64,000 bases of DNA from JAZKID01 sp965247525 (GTDB lineage: Bacteria > Pseudomonadota > Alphaproteobacteria > Rhizobiales > UBA4765), in contig OZ252015.1 in the NCBI GenBank assembly GCA_965247525.1, positions 1,240,001-1,304,000 on the forward strand. The letters are read 5' to 3'. The position numbers were made by a program, and so were the translations under genes. Shown here in pieces: positions 16,034-23,688 of this stretch (positions are counted from its first letter, which is position 1; every line of letters starts with the position of its first letter). The notes under the pieces are model-generated. The model worked only from the letters and a program-made list of their open reading frames with translations. It did not search any database and was not told the origin of the DNA.

Positions 16034-17030
16034 CGGGCAGCAGGCCTTTTTGTGTCGCGAGATGTTTCAGGCTTGTTTGCGGGCGCGCACCAATATGGGA
16101 AATGATCTCGGCCGCTGCCAAGGCGCCAAGTTCGCCGCAACGCGCCAGCGGCATGTTTTTTGAAAGACCGAACAGAAAGCCGGCCGCGAACAGATCGCCC
16201 GCGCCTGTTGTATCAACAACCTTTGCAACACTTGCCGCGGCAACAGGTATCGGCGTACCTCTGTCATAAATGACGCAGCCTTTTTCTGAGCGCGTAATAA
16301 CGGCAAGCGGCACATCCTGTGCCAGTTTGGCGGCGGCCGTTTCAAAATCATCGAGCTGATACAGCGCCCGCACTTCCGCTTCATTGGCAAACACAATATC
16401 AAGCGATTGCGCGCGCAGCTGGTTTCGAAATTCATCGCGATGCGTGTTCACGACAAACACATCGGAAAGCGTTAGTGCCACCTTGCCGCCATTGGCCTTG
16501 GAAATTTGCGCCGCGTGCTGAAAGGCGGCAATCGCTTCCGCCGGATCCCATAAATAGCCTTCAAGATAGACAATGCGCGCTGCTTTCGTCAGCGGTTCAT
16601 CCACATCCTTGATGCTGAGTTTTTGGCAGGCGCCAAGAAACGTATTCATGGTGCGCTCACCGTCCGGGGTCACCAAAATCATCGATGTCGCCGTTGAGGG
16701 GCCATCGATTGCAGGCGCGGTATCGAAGGTCACACCAGCGGCGCGAATGTCATGGGTAAAGAATTTGCCGAGAAGGTCATCGCGCACCTTGCCGATAAAG
16801 CCTGCGTCTGCGCCAAAAGAGGCAAGACCGGCAGCCGTGTTTGCGGCCGAGCCGCCAGAGACTTCCACCGCGGGCCCCATCGTATTGTAAATACGCTCGG
16901 ACTTATCCTGATCGGTCAGGTGCATCATGCCTTTTGTCAAATCATGCGATTTTAAAAACGCTTCATCGGCCTTGGCCAGCAAATCCACAATCGCATTGCC
17001 GTAGCAAAGCACGTCGAGCGAACGGGTCAT
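16020..17030 (-). CDS. PfkB-family kinase, adenosine kinase-like
   Basis: Ribokinase-fold sugar/nucleoside kinase of 336 residues. The N-terminal signature is GSAANTAAGLASFGADAGFIGKVRDD (residues about 58-84), and the C-terminal PfkB signature DTTGAGDLFAAGFLFGL carries the catalytic aspartate and anion hole. The start CYGNAIVDLLA and the whole layout match the alphaproteobacterial proteins annotated as adenosine kinases, but sugar substrates cannot be excluded. The start overlaps the nth stop by four bases (ATGA), indicating one transcript nth-kinase. Its 3' end overlaps coaA by 14 bases. Confidence 0.88.
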   Translation of the reverse strand: MTRSLDVLCYGNAIVDLLAKADEAFLKSHDLTKGMMHLTDQDKSERIYNTMGPAVEVSGGSAANTAAGLASFGADAGFIGKVRDDLLGKFFTHDIRAAGVTFDTAPAIDGPSTATSMILVTPDGERTMNTFLGACQKLSIKDVDEPLTKAARIVYLEGYLWDPAEAIAAFQHAAQISKANGGKVALTLSDVFVVNTHRDEFRNQLRAQSLDIVFANEAEVRALYQLDDFETAAAKLAQDVPLAVITRSEKGCVIYDRGTPIPVAAASVAKVVDTTGAGDLFAAGFLFGLSKNMPLARCGELGALAAAEIISHIGARPQTSLKHLATQKGLLPAKAA

Positions 17031-17737
17031 TTTTTAGTCCTTTTTTGAGCGGCAGACGCAATCGGCGTTTTGTCCGGATAAAGACAAATATCGCGGATCA
17101 GGCATGTAGGGCAATGCGGCATGCGCGCCTTACATGTATAGCGGCCATGTAAAATCAACCAGTGATGTGCATTGACCAGAAAAGCCTTCGGTATCCGCTT
17201 CATCAATGAGGTTTCGACAGCGACAACATCTTCGCCCGGTGCCAGCCCGGTGCGGTTGGCGACGCGAAACACATGGGTGTCGACCGCCAAAGTCGGCTCA
17301 CCAAAAATCGTGTTCAAAATGACATTGGCCGTTTTTCGTCCGACACCGGGCAGGGTTTGCAGCGCTTCGAGCGAGCGGGGAACAACGCTCCCATAGGTTT
17401 CGATCAGTGCTTTTGACAGCGCGACCATATTGCGCGCCTTGGTGTTTCGAAAATTGACGGTGCGGATAATATCGGCGATTTTGTCAGCGCCAAGCGCCAG
17501 CATTTTTTGCGGTGTCGACGCTTTTTGAAACAGAACGGCTGTTGCCTTGTTGACGCCCGCATCCGTGGACTGCGCCGACATCACCACGGCGACAAGAAGC
17601 GTGTAGGCATCCGTGTAAACCAGCTCGGTTTTGGGTGCTGGTTCATGGGCGCGAAAGCGTTCGAACATTTGCGTGATGGCGTCCGGCGTCAGGCGAGTGC
17701 GAGGCGTTTTCACTGCGTTTGGTTTGGATAAGGCCAT
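17027..17737 (-). CDS. nth: Endonuclease III (Nth)
   Basis: DNA glycosylase/AP lyase that removes oxidised pyrimidines. The 236-residue protein has VVMSAQSTDAGVNKAT, the helix-hairpin-helix LPGVGRKTANVIL containing the catalytic lysine, the catalytic aspartate in VDTHVFRVANR, and the iron-sulphur cluster pattern C-x6-C-x2-C-x5-C in CKARMPHCPTCLIRDIC. The ATG at 17737 is preferred; a TTG lies directly before it. The start codon and a preceding AAGG lie in a perfect stem-loop (17728-17748), which may limit translation. Confidence 0.95.
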   Translation of the reverse strand: MALSKPNAVKTPRTRLTPDAITQMFERFRAHEPAPKTELVYTDAYTLLVAVVMSAQSTDAGVNKATAVLFQKASTPQKMLALGADKIADIIRTVNFRNTKARNMVALSKALIETYGSVVPRSLEALQTLPGVGRKTANVILNTIFGEPTLAVDTHVFRVANRTGLAPGEDVVAVETSLMKRIPKAFLVNAHHWLILHGRYTCKARMPHCPTCLIRDICLYPDKTPIASAAQKRTKK

Positions 17738-17748
17738 CAAGGCCTTAT
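17728..17748 (-). promoter_or_regulatory. Stem-loop enclosing the nth start codon
   Basis: Arms ATAAGGCC and GGCCTTAT (8 bp, perfect) around a 5-base loop. On the minus strand the first arm contains AAGG, the best ribosome-binding sequence for nth, and the ATG lies at the loop/second-arm border. Regulatory effect is inferred. Confidence 0.45.
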
Positions 17749-17815
17749 GCCAGTTTCAAGAAGCGCCCACAAGAAACGGGTGGGCAGAAGCAGGATGATC
17801 CTCTAAAACAAAAAC

Positions 17816-18679
17816 ATGGCACAGGCAGCAATGATAGAAGCGGATGATGGCGAGCAGAGTGATTACGGCCGGATTTGCGCGGCTATTGATTATTTGAGCT
17901 CCGAATGGCGCGAGCAGCCGGCGCTTGATGATGTTGCCGCCGAAATCGGCCTGTCGCCCGCACATTTTCACAAACTGTTTTCGCGCTGGGCCGGCATTAG
18001 CCCCAAGGAATTTATCCAGACGCTGACGCTCAAGCACGCACGGCAGCTTCTTGATGACAGCGCAAATATTTTTGATGCGACCTATGACTCAGGTCTGTCA
18101 TCGCCGTCACGGCTGCATGATCTTTTTGTGACTTACGACGCGCTGAGCCCTGGTGAATATAAAGCGCGCGGTGCAGGCCTGAACCTTTCTTATGGCTGGG
18201 CAAGCTCGCCTTTTGGCGATGCGCTTGTGATTGCCAGCCCGCGCGGGATCACCGGCCTTGCATTTGCAGATAACGGCGACAGGCAAAGCGTTTTTGACGA
18301 TATGGTGCGCCGTCTGCCTCTTGCGCATTACAGCCAGAACGACAGACAGGCCGCGCAATCGGTTGAAACAATTTTTACAAAACGTTCTGCGCCGCTCAAC
18401 CTGCATCTGATCGGCACGAATTTTGAAGTGCGTGTCTGGCAACAGTTGATCCGGCTAAATCCGGGGCAGGCGACCACCTATTCGGGCATCGCCAATGCAA
18501 TTGAAAACCCCAAATCCATGCGCGCGGTTGGTGGTGCTGTCGGGCGCAACCCGATTTCGTTCGTCGTTCCGTGTCATAGGGTTATTGGAAAATCAGGCGC
18601 GCTGACAGGCTATCACTGGGGTCTGACGCGTAAAAAAGCGATGATCGGCTGGGAGCTGGGGCAAACGCTCAAAGATTGA
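17816..18679 (+). CDS. Ada-like protein: AraC helix-turn-helix plus O6-methylguanine methyltransferase
   Basis: A 287-residue protein that joins an AraC-type DNA-binding domain (about residues 18-115, with LDDVAAEIGLSPAHFHKLF and SGLSSPSRLHDLF) to an alkyl-DNA transferase domain (about 120-285). The active-site PCHRV has its cysteine at residue 253, and GxAVGxNP-type GGAVGRNPIS precedes it. Compared with E. coli Ada it lacks the N-terminal zinc domain that accepts methyl groups from phosphotriesters, so classical Ada autoinduction by that route is not expected. It follows nth across a 78-base gap on the opposite strand, making a DNA-repair pair. Confidence 0.92.
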   Translation: MAQAAMIEADDGEQSDYGRICAAIDYLSSEWREQPALDDVAAEIGLSPAHFHKLFSRWAGISPKEFIQTLTLKHARQLLDDSANIFDATYDSGLSSPSRLHDLFVTYDALSPGEYKARGAGLNLSYGWASSPFGDALVIASPRGITGLAFADNGDRQSVFDDMVRRLPLAHYSQNDRQAAQSVETIFTKRSAPLNLHLIGTNFEVRVWQQLIRLNPGQATTYSGIANAIENPKSMRAVGGAVGRNPISFVVPCHRVIGKSGALTGYHWGLTRKKAMIGWELGQTLKD

Positions 18680-19157
18680 TCTGCATAAATACAAGATCAA
18701 GCCAGCGGCCAAATTTAAAACCGACTTCGCTCATGCGCCCCGTTTCGCGAAAACCAAGGCGTTCATGAAGACGCAATGAGCCGGTGTTTTCACCCGCAAT
18801 TCCACTGAGCATGACATGCCTCTGCTCACGGCGTGCACAATCAAGAAGCGCAAGGATCAATGCCGTACCAACGCCCTTGCCGCGGATGGCAGGGTCAACA
18901 TGCACGCTGTGCTCAACGGTGGCTTTGTAGCCGCAGCGTGCGCGCCATGTGCCGTAGCTGGCAAAGCCGAGAAGCGTTTCATTTTCAACAGCGCAAAGCA
19001 CCGGAAAGCCTGCGGCTTTGCGCTCGTTGAACCAAGCAATGCGCTGGGGCATTGTTTCCGGCGCCTCCTCGAAAATTGCAGTCGTGTTCAGCAGAACATG
19101 ATTGTGAATGGCAAGAATGGCTTCAAGGTCATGCAGTTGTGCGTCACGGATTTGCAT
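18669..19157 (-). CDS. GNAT acetyltransferase, phosphinothricin/methionine sulfoximine acetyltransferase-like
   Basis: A 162-residue N-acetyltransferase. The acetyl-CoA loop reads VDPAIRGKGVGTALILALL near residues 88-106, and ENTGSLRLHERLGFRETGRM is the usual later motif. The opening IRDAQLHDLEAILAIHNHVLLNTTAIFEEAP is characteristic of the Pat/YncA (MnaT) subgroup that acetylates small amino-acid analogues. Substrate is not determined by sequence. Its 3' end overlaps the Ada-like gene by 11 bases on the opposite strand; the start lies 5 bases from the stop of gpmA, so it could be the last gene of the minus-strand operon. Confidence 0.88.
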   Translation of the reverse strand: MQIRDAQLHDLEAILAIHNHVLLNTTAIFEEAPETMPQRIAWFNERKAAGFPVLCAVENETLLGFASYGTWRARCGYKATVEHSVHVDPAIRGKGVGTALILALLDCARREQRHVMLSGIAGENTGSLRLHERLGFRETGRMSEVGFKFGRWLDLVFMQINL

Positions 19158-19162
19158 GTCAG

Positions 19163-19777
19163 CTAGGTCAGTTCGCGATGCGCGCTGACCTCTCCAATAG
19201 CATCCATCTCGTAGATAAGCGGAATGCCGGTCGCAATTTCGCGCTGCAAAATCTGGTCGCGCGACAGGTTTTCCAAACTCATCACCAGCGCGCGCAGTGA
19301 ATTTCCATGCGCCGCGATCAGGATGTCGTCGCCTTTCAAAAGACGAGGGCGTATTTGCGCATCATAATAGGGCATTACGCGCGCAGCAGTGTCTTTAAGA
19401 GATTCGCCGCTCGGCGGCGGCACATCGAAGGAGCGGCGCCAGATGCGCACTTGGCTTTCGCCAAATTCTTTTGCGGCATCGGTCTTATTGAGGCCAGAAA
19501 GCTCCCCGTAATCGCGTTCATTCAAAGCGGCATCGCGGATGACAGGGCAGTCGCTCTGGTGCATTTCGTCTAAAATCAGGCGGCATGTGTCCTGCGCCCG
19601 CACCAAGGCCGATGTGTAAGCCACATCAAACTTTAAATTAAGCGCACCAAGTTTTTGCCCCGCACGTTTTGCCTCTTCAATTCCAAGCGGCGTCAGCGCC
19701 GGATCGCGCCAACCGGTAAAAAGATTTTGAAGGTTCCATTCGCTTTGCCCATGACGGCAGAGAACAAGCACACTCAT
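19163..19777 (-). CDS. gpmA: 2,3-bisphosphoglycerate-dependent phosphoglycerate mutase GpmA
   Basis: Glycolytic interconversion of 3- and 2-phosphoglycerate. The 204-residue protein begins SVLVLCRHGQSEWNLQNLFTG, with the phosphate-accepting histidine in RHG, then GWRDPALTPLG, ALNERDYGELSGLNK and AAHGNSLRALV with the second catalytic histidine. The length fits the short alphaproteobacterial form. The ATG at 19777 overlaps the dapB TGA by four bases; a frame upstream of it lies inside dapB. Confidence 0.93.
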   Translation of the reverse strand: MSVLVLCRHGQSEWNLQNLFTGWRDPALTPLGIEEAKRAGQKLGALNLKFDVAYTSALVRAQDTCRLILDEMHQSDCPVIRDAALNERDYGELSGLNKTDAAKEFGESQVRIWRRSFDVPPPSGESLKDTAARVMPYYDAQIRPRLLKGDDILIAAHGNSLRALVMSLENLSRDQILQREIATGIPLIYEMDAIGEVSAHRELT

Positions 19778-20484
19778 TTTTTTTGTCCTAGCACATCCTG
19801 CATTGTGTAAAGCCCCGGTTTTTGCTGCACGGCCCATTTCGCAGCAGCAACAGCCCCGCGCGCAAATACGGCGCGGTCTTCCGCTTTGTGCGTTAAAATC
19901 ACGCGCTCTGACGGCCCGGCAAAGATCACGTCATGTTCGCCAATCACGCTGCCCCCGCGCAAGCTGGTATAGCCAATGCCGTGCCCGCGCAGTTGGTTAC
20001 GGTTGCTGGGCTCGGTTGCAGCATTTGCGCGCGATGATGCCGCCACCTCGCCCAGCATCAAAGCCGTGCTGGACGGCGCATCTTTTTTATTGCGGTGGTG
20101 CATTTCTAGAATTTCAATATCGAATTCCGCGGGCAATGCTTTTGCCGCTTGCGCAACCAGAGACAAAAGAAGGTTGACACCGAGGCTCATATTGCCGGAG
20201 CGGACAATGGCTGTTTTGGTGGCCGCCTTGTCAATTGCGAGCAATTGCAGCGCGTTAAATCCTGTTGTGCCAATAATGTGCGCGATGCCGCGCGCCGCGC
20301 AGACTTCGGCCAGTGCGCAGGAATTTTCAGCCTGCGTAAAGTCGACAAGAACTTGCGTTTTTTCGGGGATGCCGTCGCCGCGCGTAACGGTTCCTGTCAG
20401 GGCAATATCGGTTTCAGTTTCAATTAGATTGAGCAGGGCAACCGCCATGCGGCCTTGCTCGCCTGCAACCGCAAGCCTGATCAT
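19774..20484 (-). CDS. dapB: 4-hydroxy-tetrahydrodipicolinate reductase DapB
   Basis: Lysine/diaminopimelate pathway enzyme using NAD(P)H. The 236-residue protein is somewhat shorter than the usual 260-270. The nucleotide-binding start is RLAVAGEQGRMAVAL, IIGTTGF is conserved, and the catalytic block reads EMHHRNKKDAPSSTAL. In most family members the last part reads DAPSGTA; here the glycine is serine, a conservative but unusual change at the substrate phosphate-like site. The gene overlaps gpmA and pyrF by four bases at each end, so it is the middle of a tightly coupled operon. Confidence 0.9.
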   Translation of the reverse strand: MIRLAVAGEQGRMAVALLNLIETETDIALTGTVTRGDGIPEKTQVLVDFTQAENSCALAEVCAARGIAHIIGTTGFNALQLLAIDKAATKTAIVRSGNMSLGVNLLLSLVAQAAKALPAEFDIEILEMHHRNKKDAPSSTALMLGEVAASSRANAATEPSNRNQLRGHGIGYTSLRGGSVIGEHDVIFAGPSERVILTHKAEDRAVFARGAVAAAKWAVQQKPGLYTMQDVLGQKK

Positions 20485-21179
20485 TGCACGCCCTGTCCCA
20501 TATTTTCGATGATGCGAAGGGCGGCGGCTTTTGGGTCATCGCTGCGGCTAATGGGGCGGCCAACAACAATATGACTGGCGCCGTTGCGTGCGGCATCGCG
20601 CGGCGTGGTGATGCGGCGCTGGTCGCCAATTTGATCGCCCGGTAAACGTATTCCTGGTGTTACCACATAGCCATGCTGGCCAAAGGCAATGCGGGCAACG
20701 CGTGCTTCGGATCCGGCGCAGACAACGCCGTCAATGCCGATCGCCTGCGCGGCTTTGATGCGTGTTTTGACAATGTCAGGGATGGGCTTGGTATAACCTG
20801 CGGCCAGCGCGTCCTCTTCGGCCATGGATGTCAGGATTGTCACGCCAAGAATTTTGAGAGCGCTTCCGGAGGCCGCTTCAGCTGCCGCTGCCATTGTCTG
20901 CGGATAGGCATGAACGGTGAGAAATGTTGCGCCTATTGCCGCGATCTGGCGCGTGGCCTGCGCCACGGTGGTTGGAATGTCATGCAACTTTGCATCGATG
21001 AACACATAGTAGCCATCGCGCACCAGCTCGCGCGCCAGCTCCAGTCCGCCATTATAGAGAAGCTCAAGGCCGATTTTATAAAAGCGCGTTGTGCCTGAAA
21101 GCGTCCGGACAAGGGCACGCGCGTCGTCCGGTGTCGGGAAATCCAGCGCAACGATCAGACGGTCAGCAAGGCCGCTCAT
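20481..21179 (-). CDS. pyrF: Orotidine 5'-phosphate decarboxylase PyrF
   Basis: Last step of UMP synthesis. The 232-residue protein begins RLIVALDFPTPDDARAL and has the catalytic FIDAKLHDIPTTV (lysine and aspartate pair) near residue 60, VTPGIRLPGDQIGDQRRITTP and the phosphate-binding VVGRPISRSDDP. It overlaps dapB (four bases) and its start is within four bases of the FMN-reductase stop. All key residues are present. Confidence 0.95.
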   Translation of the reverse strand: MSGLADRLIVALDFPTPDDARALVRTLSGTTRFYKIGLELLYNGGLELARELVRDGYYVFIDAKLHDIPTTVAQATRQIAAIGATFLTVHAYPQTMAAAAEAASGSALKILGVTILTSMAEEDALAAGYTKPIPDIVKTRIKAAQAIGIDGVVCAGSEARVARIAFGQHGYVVTPGIRLPGDQIGDQRRITTPRDAARNGASHIVVGRPISRSDDPKAAALRIIENMGQGVQ

Positions 21180-21742
21180 AGTTTTGATGCCGCTTCAAAA
21201 AGAGCATTGAGGCATTTGTCCAGCATCTTCGCTGTCGGTTCGTCGGTCAATGCGCCCTTGTCATCGAAAACTTTACTGGCGTATTTGACCGAAGCCATGT
21301 CGGGCAATACACGCGCCTGCAGGCCTAGCTCCAATGTGTGGCGCAAGGAAATCAGCCCGCGATAACCGCCAAATGCGCCATCCGACGCCGCGCCCAACGC
21401 GTAAACCGGATTGAGAAAAGGTTTGAGCGTTTTGTTGCCGCGCGTGCGGCTCACCCAGTCAAGCGTGTTTTTTAATAACGGCGTTACTGAGGCATTGTAT
21501 TCCGGCGCGGCGATGAAAACACCATGCACCTCTGTCAAAAGCTTGCTTAAACGTTTTGCCGCATCGGGCTGGCCGTCACGCTCCTCAAGGTCACCATTGT
21601 AAAGCGGCATGTCATAATCATTGAGCGACAGGTCGACAACATCAGCGCCCCGCGCCTGCAGGCCTTGCACAGCAAGGTCAGCGAGCTTTTGGTTGATGGA
21701 CAATTTGCGAACACTTCCGGCAAACACAATTATTTTTGTCAT
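21176..21742 (-). CDS. NAD(P)H-dependent FMN reductase (flavodoxin-like)
   Basis: A 188-residue flavoprotein of the NADPH-dependent FMN reductase family (related to ChrR and azoreductases). The FMN-phosphate loop is AGSVRKLSINQKLA near residues 8-21, and AAPEYNASVTPLLKNTLDWVSR is the second conserved block. The physiological acceptor cannot be read from sequence; quinones, chromate-type oxidants or free flavin are known for relatives. It overlaps both pmtA and pyrF by four bases. Confidence 0.88.
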   Translation of the reverse strand: MTKIIVFAGSVRKLSINQKLADLAVQGLQARGADVVDLSLNDYDMPLYNGDLEERDGQPDAAKRLSKLLTEVHGVFIAAPEYNASVTPLLKNTLDWVSRTRGNKTLKPFLNPVYALGAASDGAFGGYRGLISLRHTLELGLQARVLPDMASVKYASKVFDDKGALTDEPTAKMLDKCLNALFEAASKL

Positions 21743-22365
21743 TGAGCTGCGCTTTCATTGTCACTGGGGTGCTGCCGATAAGTCCACACGCGCGCCGGTG
21801 GCACATTTTTTAAAATCCATTCGGACTTGTCGGCGCGCATCGGCATGTCGTCGAGGGGAATGGGTGAAACAAAGGAATAGGTGAATTGTACAAATGGTGC
21901 GTCAGGCGCGAGCAGATCGAAGGCGGCGCGCAAAAGTTCGACGCGCTTTGCCGAAGGCTCATTAAAAAGCGGAAGGCTTGAGATAATGGCGCTTGCTTTT
22001 TCAGACGTCACTTTTGCCAGCTGTGCGGAGAGATCATACGCATCGCCATGAATGACCGTGATGCCGGGATAGCGCTTGCGCAAACGGTCCGCGAGTTCAC
22101 CATCATATTCAAGGGCGACGATACGCGATGGCTCAATGCCGCGCATCAATAAAGCCTTTGTGACCGGGCCAGTGCCCGGCCCAAGTTCGATAACCGGGCC
22201 TTGGCTCGTCAGGTCGACTCCGGCGGCCATCGTTGCGGCCAAGACTTTGCCAGAAGGCGCAACAGCGCCCATTTTTTTAGGATTGCTTGCCCAGGACAGC
22301 AAAAAGCGGAGCTGGTCTTCAAGTGCACGCAGTTTTGGTTTTGCTGTCGTCACGGATCGGTTCAA
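21739..22365 (-). CDS. pmtA: PmtA-type phospholipid N-methyltransferase
   Basis: SAM-dependent methyltransferase of 208 residues. The SAM loop is VIELGPGTGPVTKALL near residue 58, preceded by FLLSWASNPKKMGAVAPSG, which is characteristic of the Sinorhizobium-type phosphatidylethanolamine methyltransferase and of the related KsgA/Erm-like lipid enzymes. SSLPLFNEP replaces the usual NLPY-like catalytic motif, also typical of this group. If correct, it would make phosphatidylcholine or methylated intermediates. First gene of the overlapping minus-strand operon, 105 bases past the dnaJ stop. Confidence 0.82.
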   Translation of the reverse strand: MNRSVTTAKPKLRALEDQLRFLLSWASNPKKMGAVAPSGKVLAATMAAGVDLTSQGPVIELGPGTGPVTKALLMRGIEPSRIVALEYDGELADRLRKRYPGITVIHGDAYDLSAQLAKVTSEKASAIISSLPLFNEPSAKRVELLRAAFDLLAPDAPFVQFTYSFVSPIPLDDMPMRADKSEWILKNVPPARVWTYRQHPSDNESAAQ

Positions 22366-22470
22366 CCTGATGCCTTCTTAAAGCGGCACGAATATACCTC
22401 GCACCTTAGGCTGACAGGGCTTAGCTCACAATCATAAATGTTCGGATAATGCGGGCAAAGCGCAGAAATT

Positions 22471-23586
22471 TCAGCCTTCGAAAAATTCAGAAATGCGCGC
22501 AAAAAAGCCGCTGGCCTCTGGCTGCGTTTCGTCTTTTTCAAGACTGGAAAATTCCTGCAAAAGCTCTTTTTGCCGCGCGTTGAGGTTGCGCGGTGTTTCA
22601 ACGGTGACCTGCACATAAAGGTCGCCGCGCTGGCGGGAGCGAAGAACAGGCATTCCCTTGTGGCGCACACGGATCTGCTCGCCGGTTTGTGTGCCTTCCG
22701 GTACTTTAATCTCGGCCTTGTCGCCATCAATGGTTGGTACATCGATTTTCGTGCCAAGTGCCGCTTTCGTAAACGACAACGGCAGGCGGCAATAGAGATC
22801 AGCCCCTTGTCTGTGAAAAAGATTGTGGGGTTTCAGCCCAAGAAAAATATAAAGATCACCGGGCGGACCCCCACGAAAGCCGGCTTCACCTTCGCCTGTC
22901 AGGCGTATGCGCGTGCCATCTTCGACGCCGGGCGGAATTTGTGCCTCCAGCGCGCGGTCAACGGTTACGCGTCCCTGTCCGTGACATTTGCGGCACGGGT
23001 CTTCAATGACAGAACCTGCGCCCTGACATGTAGGACAGGTGTGCTCCATCGTGAAAAAGCCCTGCGCTGCCCGCACCCGCCCGCGTCCGCGGCATGTGGT
23101 GCATGTGGTTGCGCTTGTGCCTTTTTTTGCGCCTGTGCCTTCGCAAAGGTCGCAAGTGCGCGGCACCGGCACATTAATCTCGGCATCTTTGCCGTGGCAG
23201 GCCTCTTCCAATGTGATTTCAAGATTGTAGCGCAGATCAGCGCCGCGTTGCGCTGCGCCGCGCCCACCGCGCTGTCCCATCATGTCGCCGAAAAACTCTT
23301 CAAAGATATCGGACATTGACGATGCAAAGCCTTCACCAAAGCCTGCCCCGCCGCGCCCGCCTTCAAAGGCGGCATGGCCATAGCGATCATAAGCCGCGCG
23401 TTTATTGCCGTCTGACAAGACCTGATAGGCCTCGTTCAGTTCTTTGAACTTCACTTCGGCATCGGCCGCGCCCTGATTTTTATCAGGATGAAATTTTAAG
23501 GCGAGTTTGCGAAAAGAGGATTTGATTCCGCGCTCGTCAGCGGTGCGCTCAATTTCCAAAATTTCATAGTAACAGCGCTTTGCCAT
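22471..23586 (-). CDS. dnaJ: Chaperone DnaJ
   Basis: Co-chaperone that stimulates the DnaK ATPase. The 371-residue protein has a J domain with HPD in LALKFHPDKN (about residues 28-37), a Gly-rich segment (GGRGGAGFGEGFASS), and a zinc-binding region with four CxxCxGxG repeats (CDLCEGTG, CTTCRGRG, CPTCQGAG, CRKCHGQG), then the client-binding C-terminal domains. It lies after dnaK, separated by a strong terminator, so dnaJ may be expressed at a lower level or from its own start. Confidence 0.97.
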   Translation of the reverse strand: MAKRCYYEILEIERTADERGIKSSFRKLALKFHPDKNQGAADAEVKFKELNEAYQVLSDGNKRAAYDRYGHAAFEGGRGGAGFGEGFASSMSDIFEEFFGDMMGQRGGRGAAQRGADLRYNLEITLEEACHGKDAEINVPVPRTCDLCEGTGAKKGTSATTCTTCRGRGRVRAAQGFFTMEHTCPTCQGAGSVIEDPCRKCHGQGRVTVDRALEAQIPPGVEDGTRIRLTGEGEAGFRGGPPGDLYIFLGLKPHNLFHRQGADLYCRLPLSFTKAALGTKIDVPTIDGDKAEIKVPEGTQTGEQIRVRHKGMPVLRSRQRGDLYVQVTVETPRNLNARQKELLQEFSSLEKDETQPEASGFFARISEFFEG

Positions 23587-23650
23587 GGGTCCTCAAACTG
23601 ATATGCCCAACTGTTGTTGCAGACATGGATGTCTGTTTTTTGTAGAGCTC

Positions 23651-23681
23651 AAAAAAACAGCCCGGCAAAAGCCGGGCTGTT
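23651..23681 (-). terminator. Strong intrinsic terminator between dnaK and dnaJ
   Basis: Perfect 11-bp stem AACAGCCCGGC / GCCGGGCTGTT with a 4-base loop; on the minus strand it is followed by a run of T residues. It begins eight bases past the dnaK stop codon. Confidence 0.9.
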
Positions 23682-23688
23682 GCTTAAA

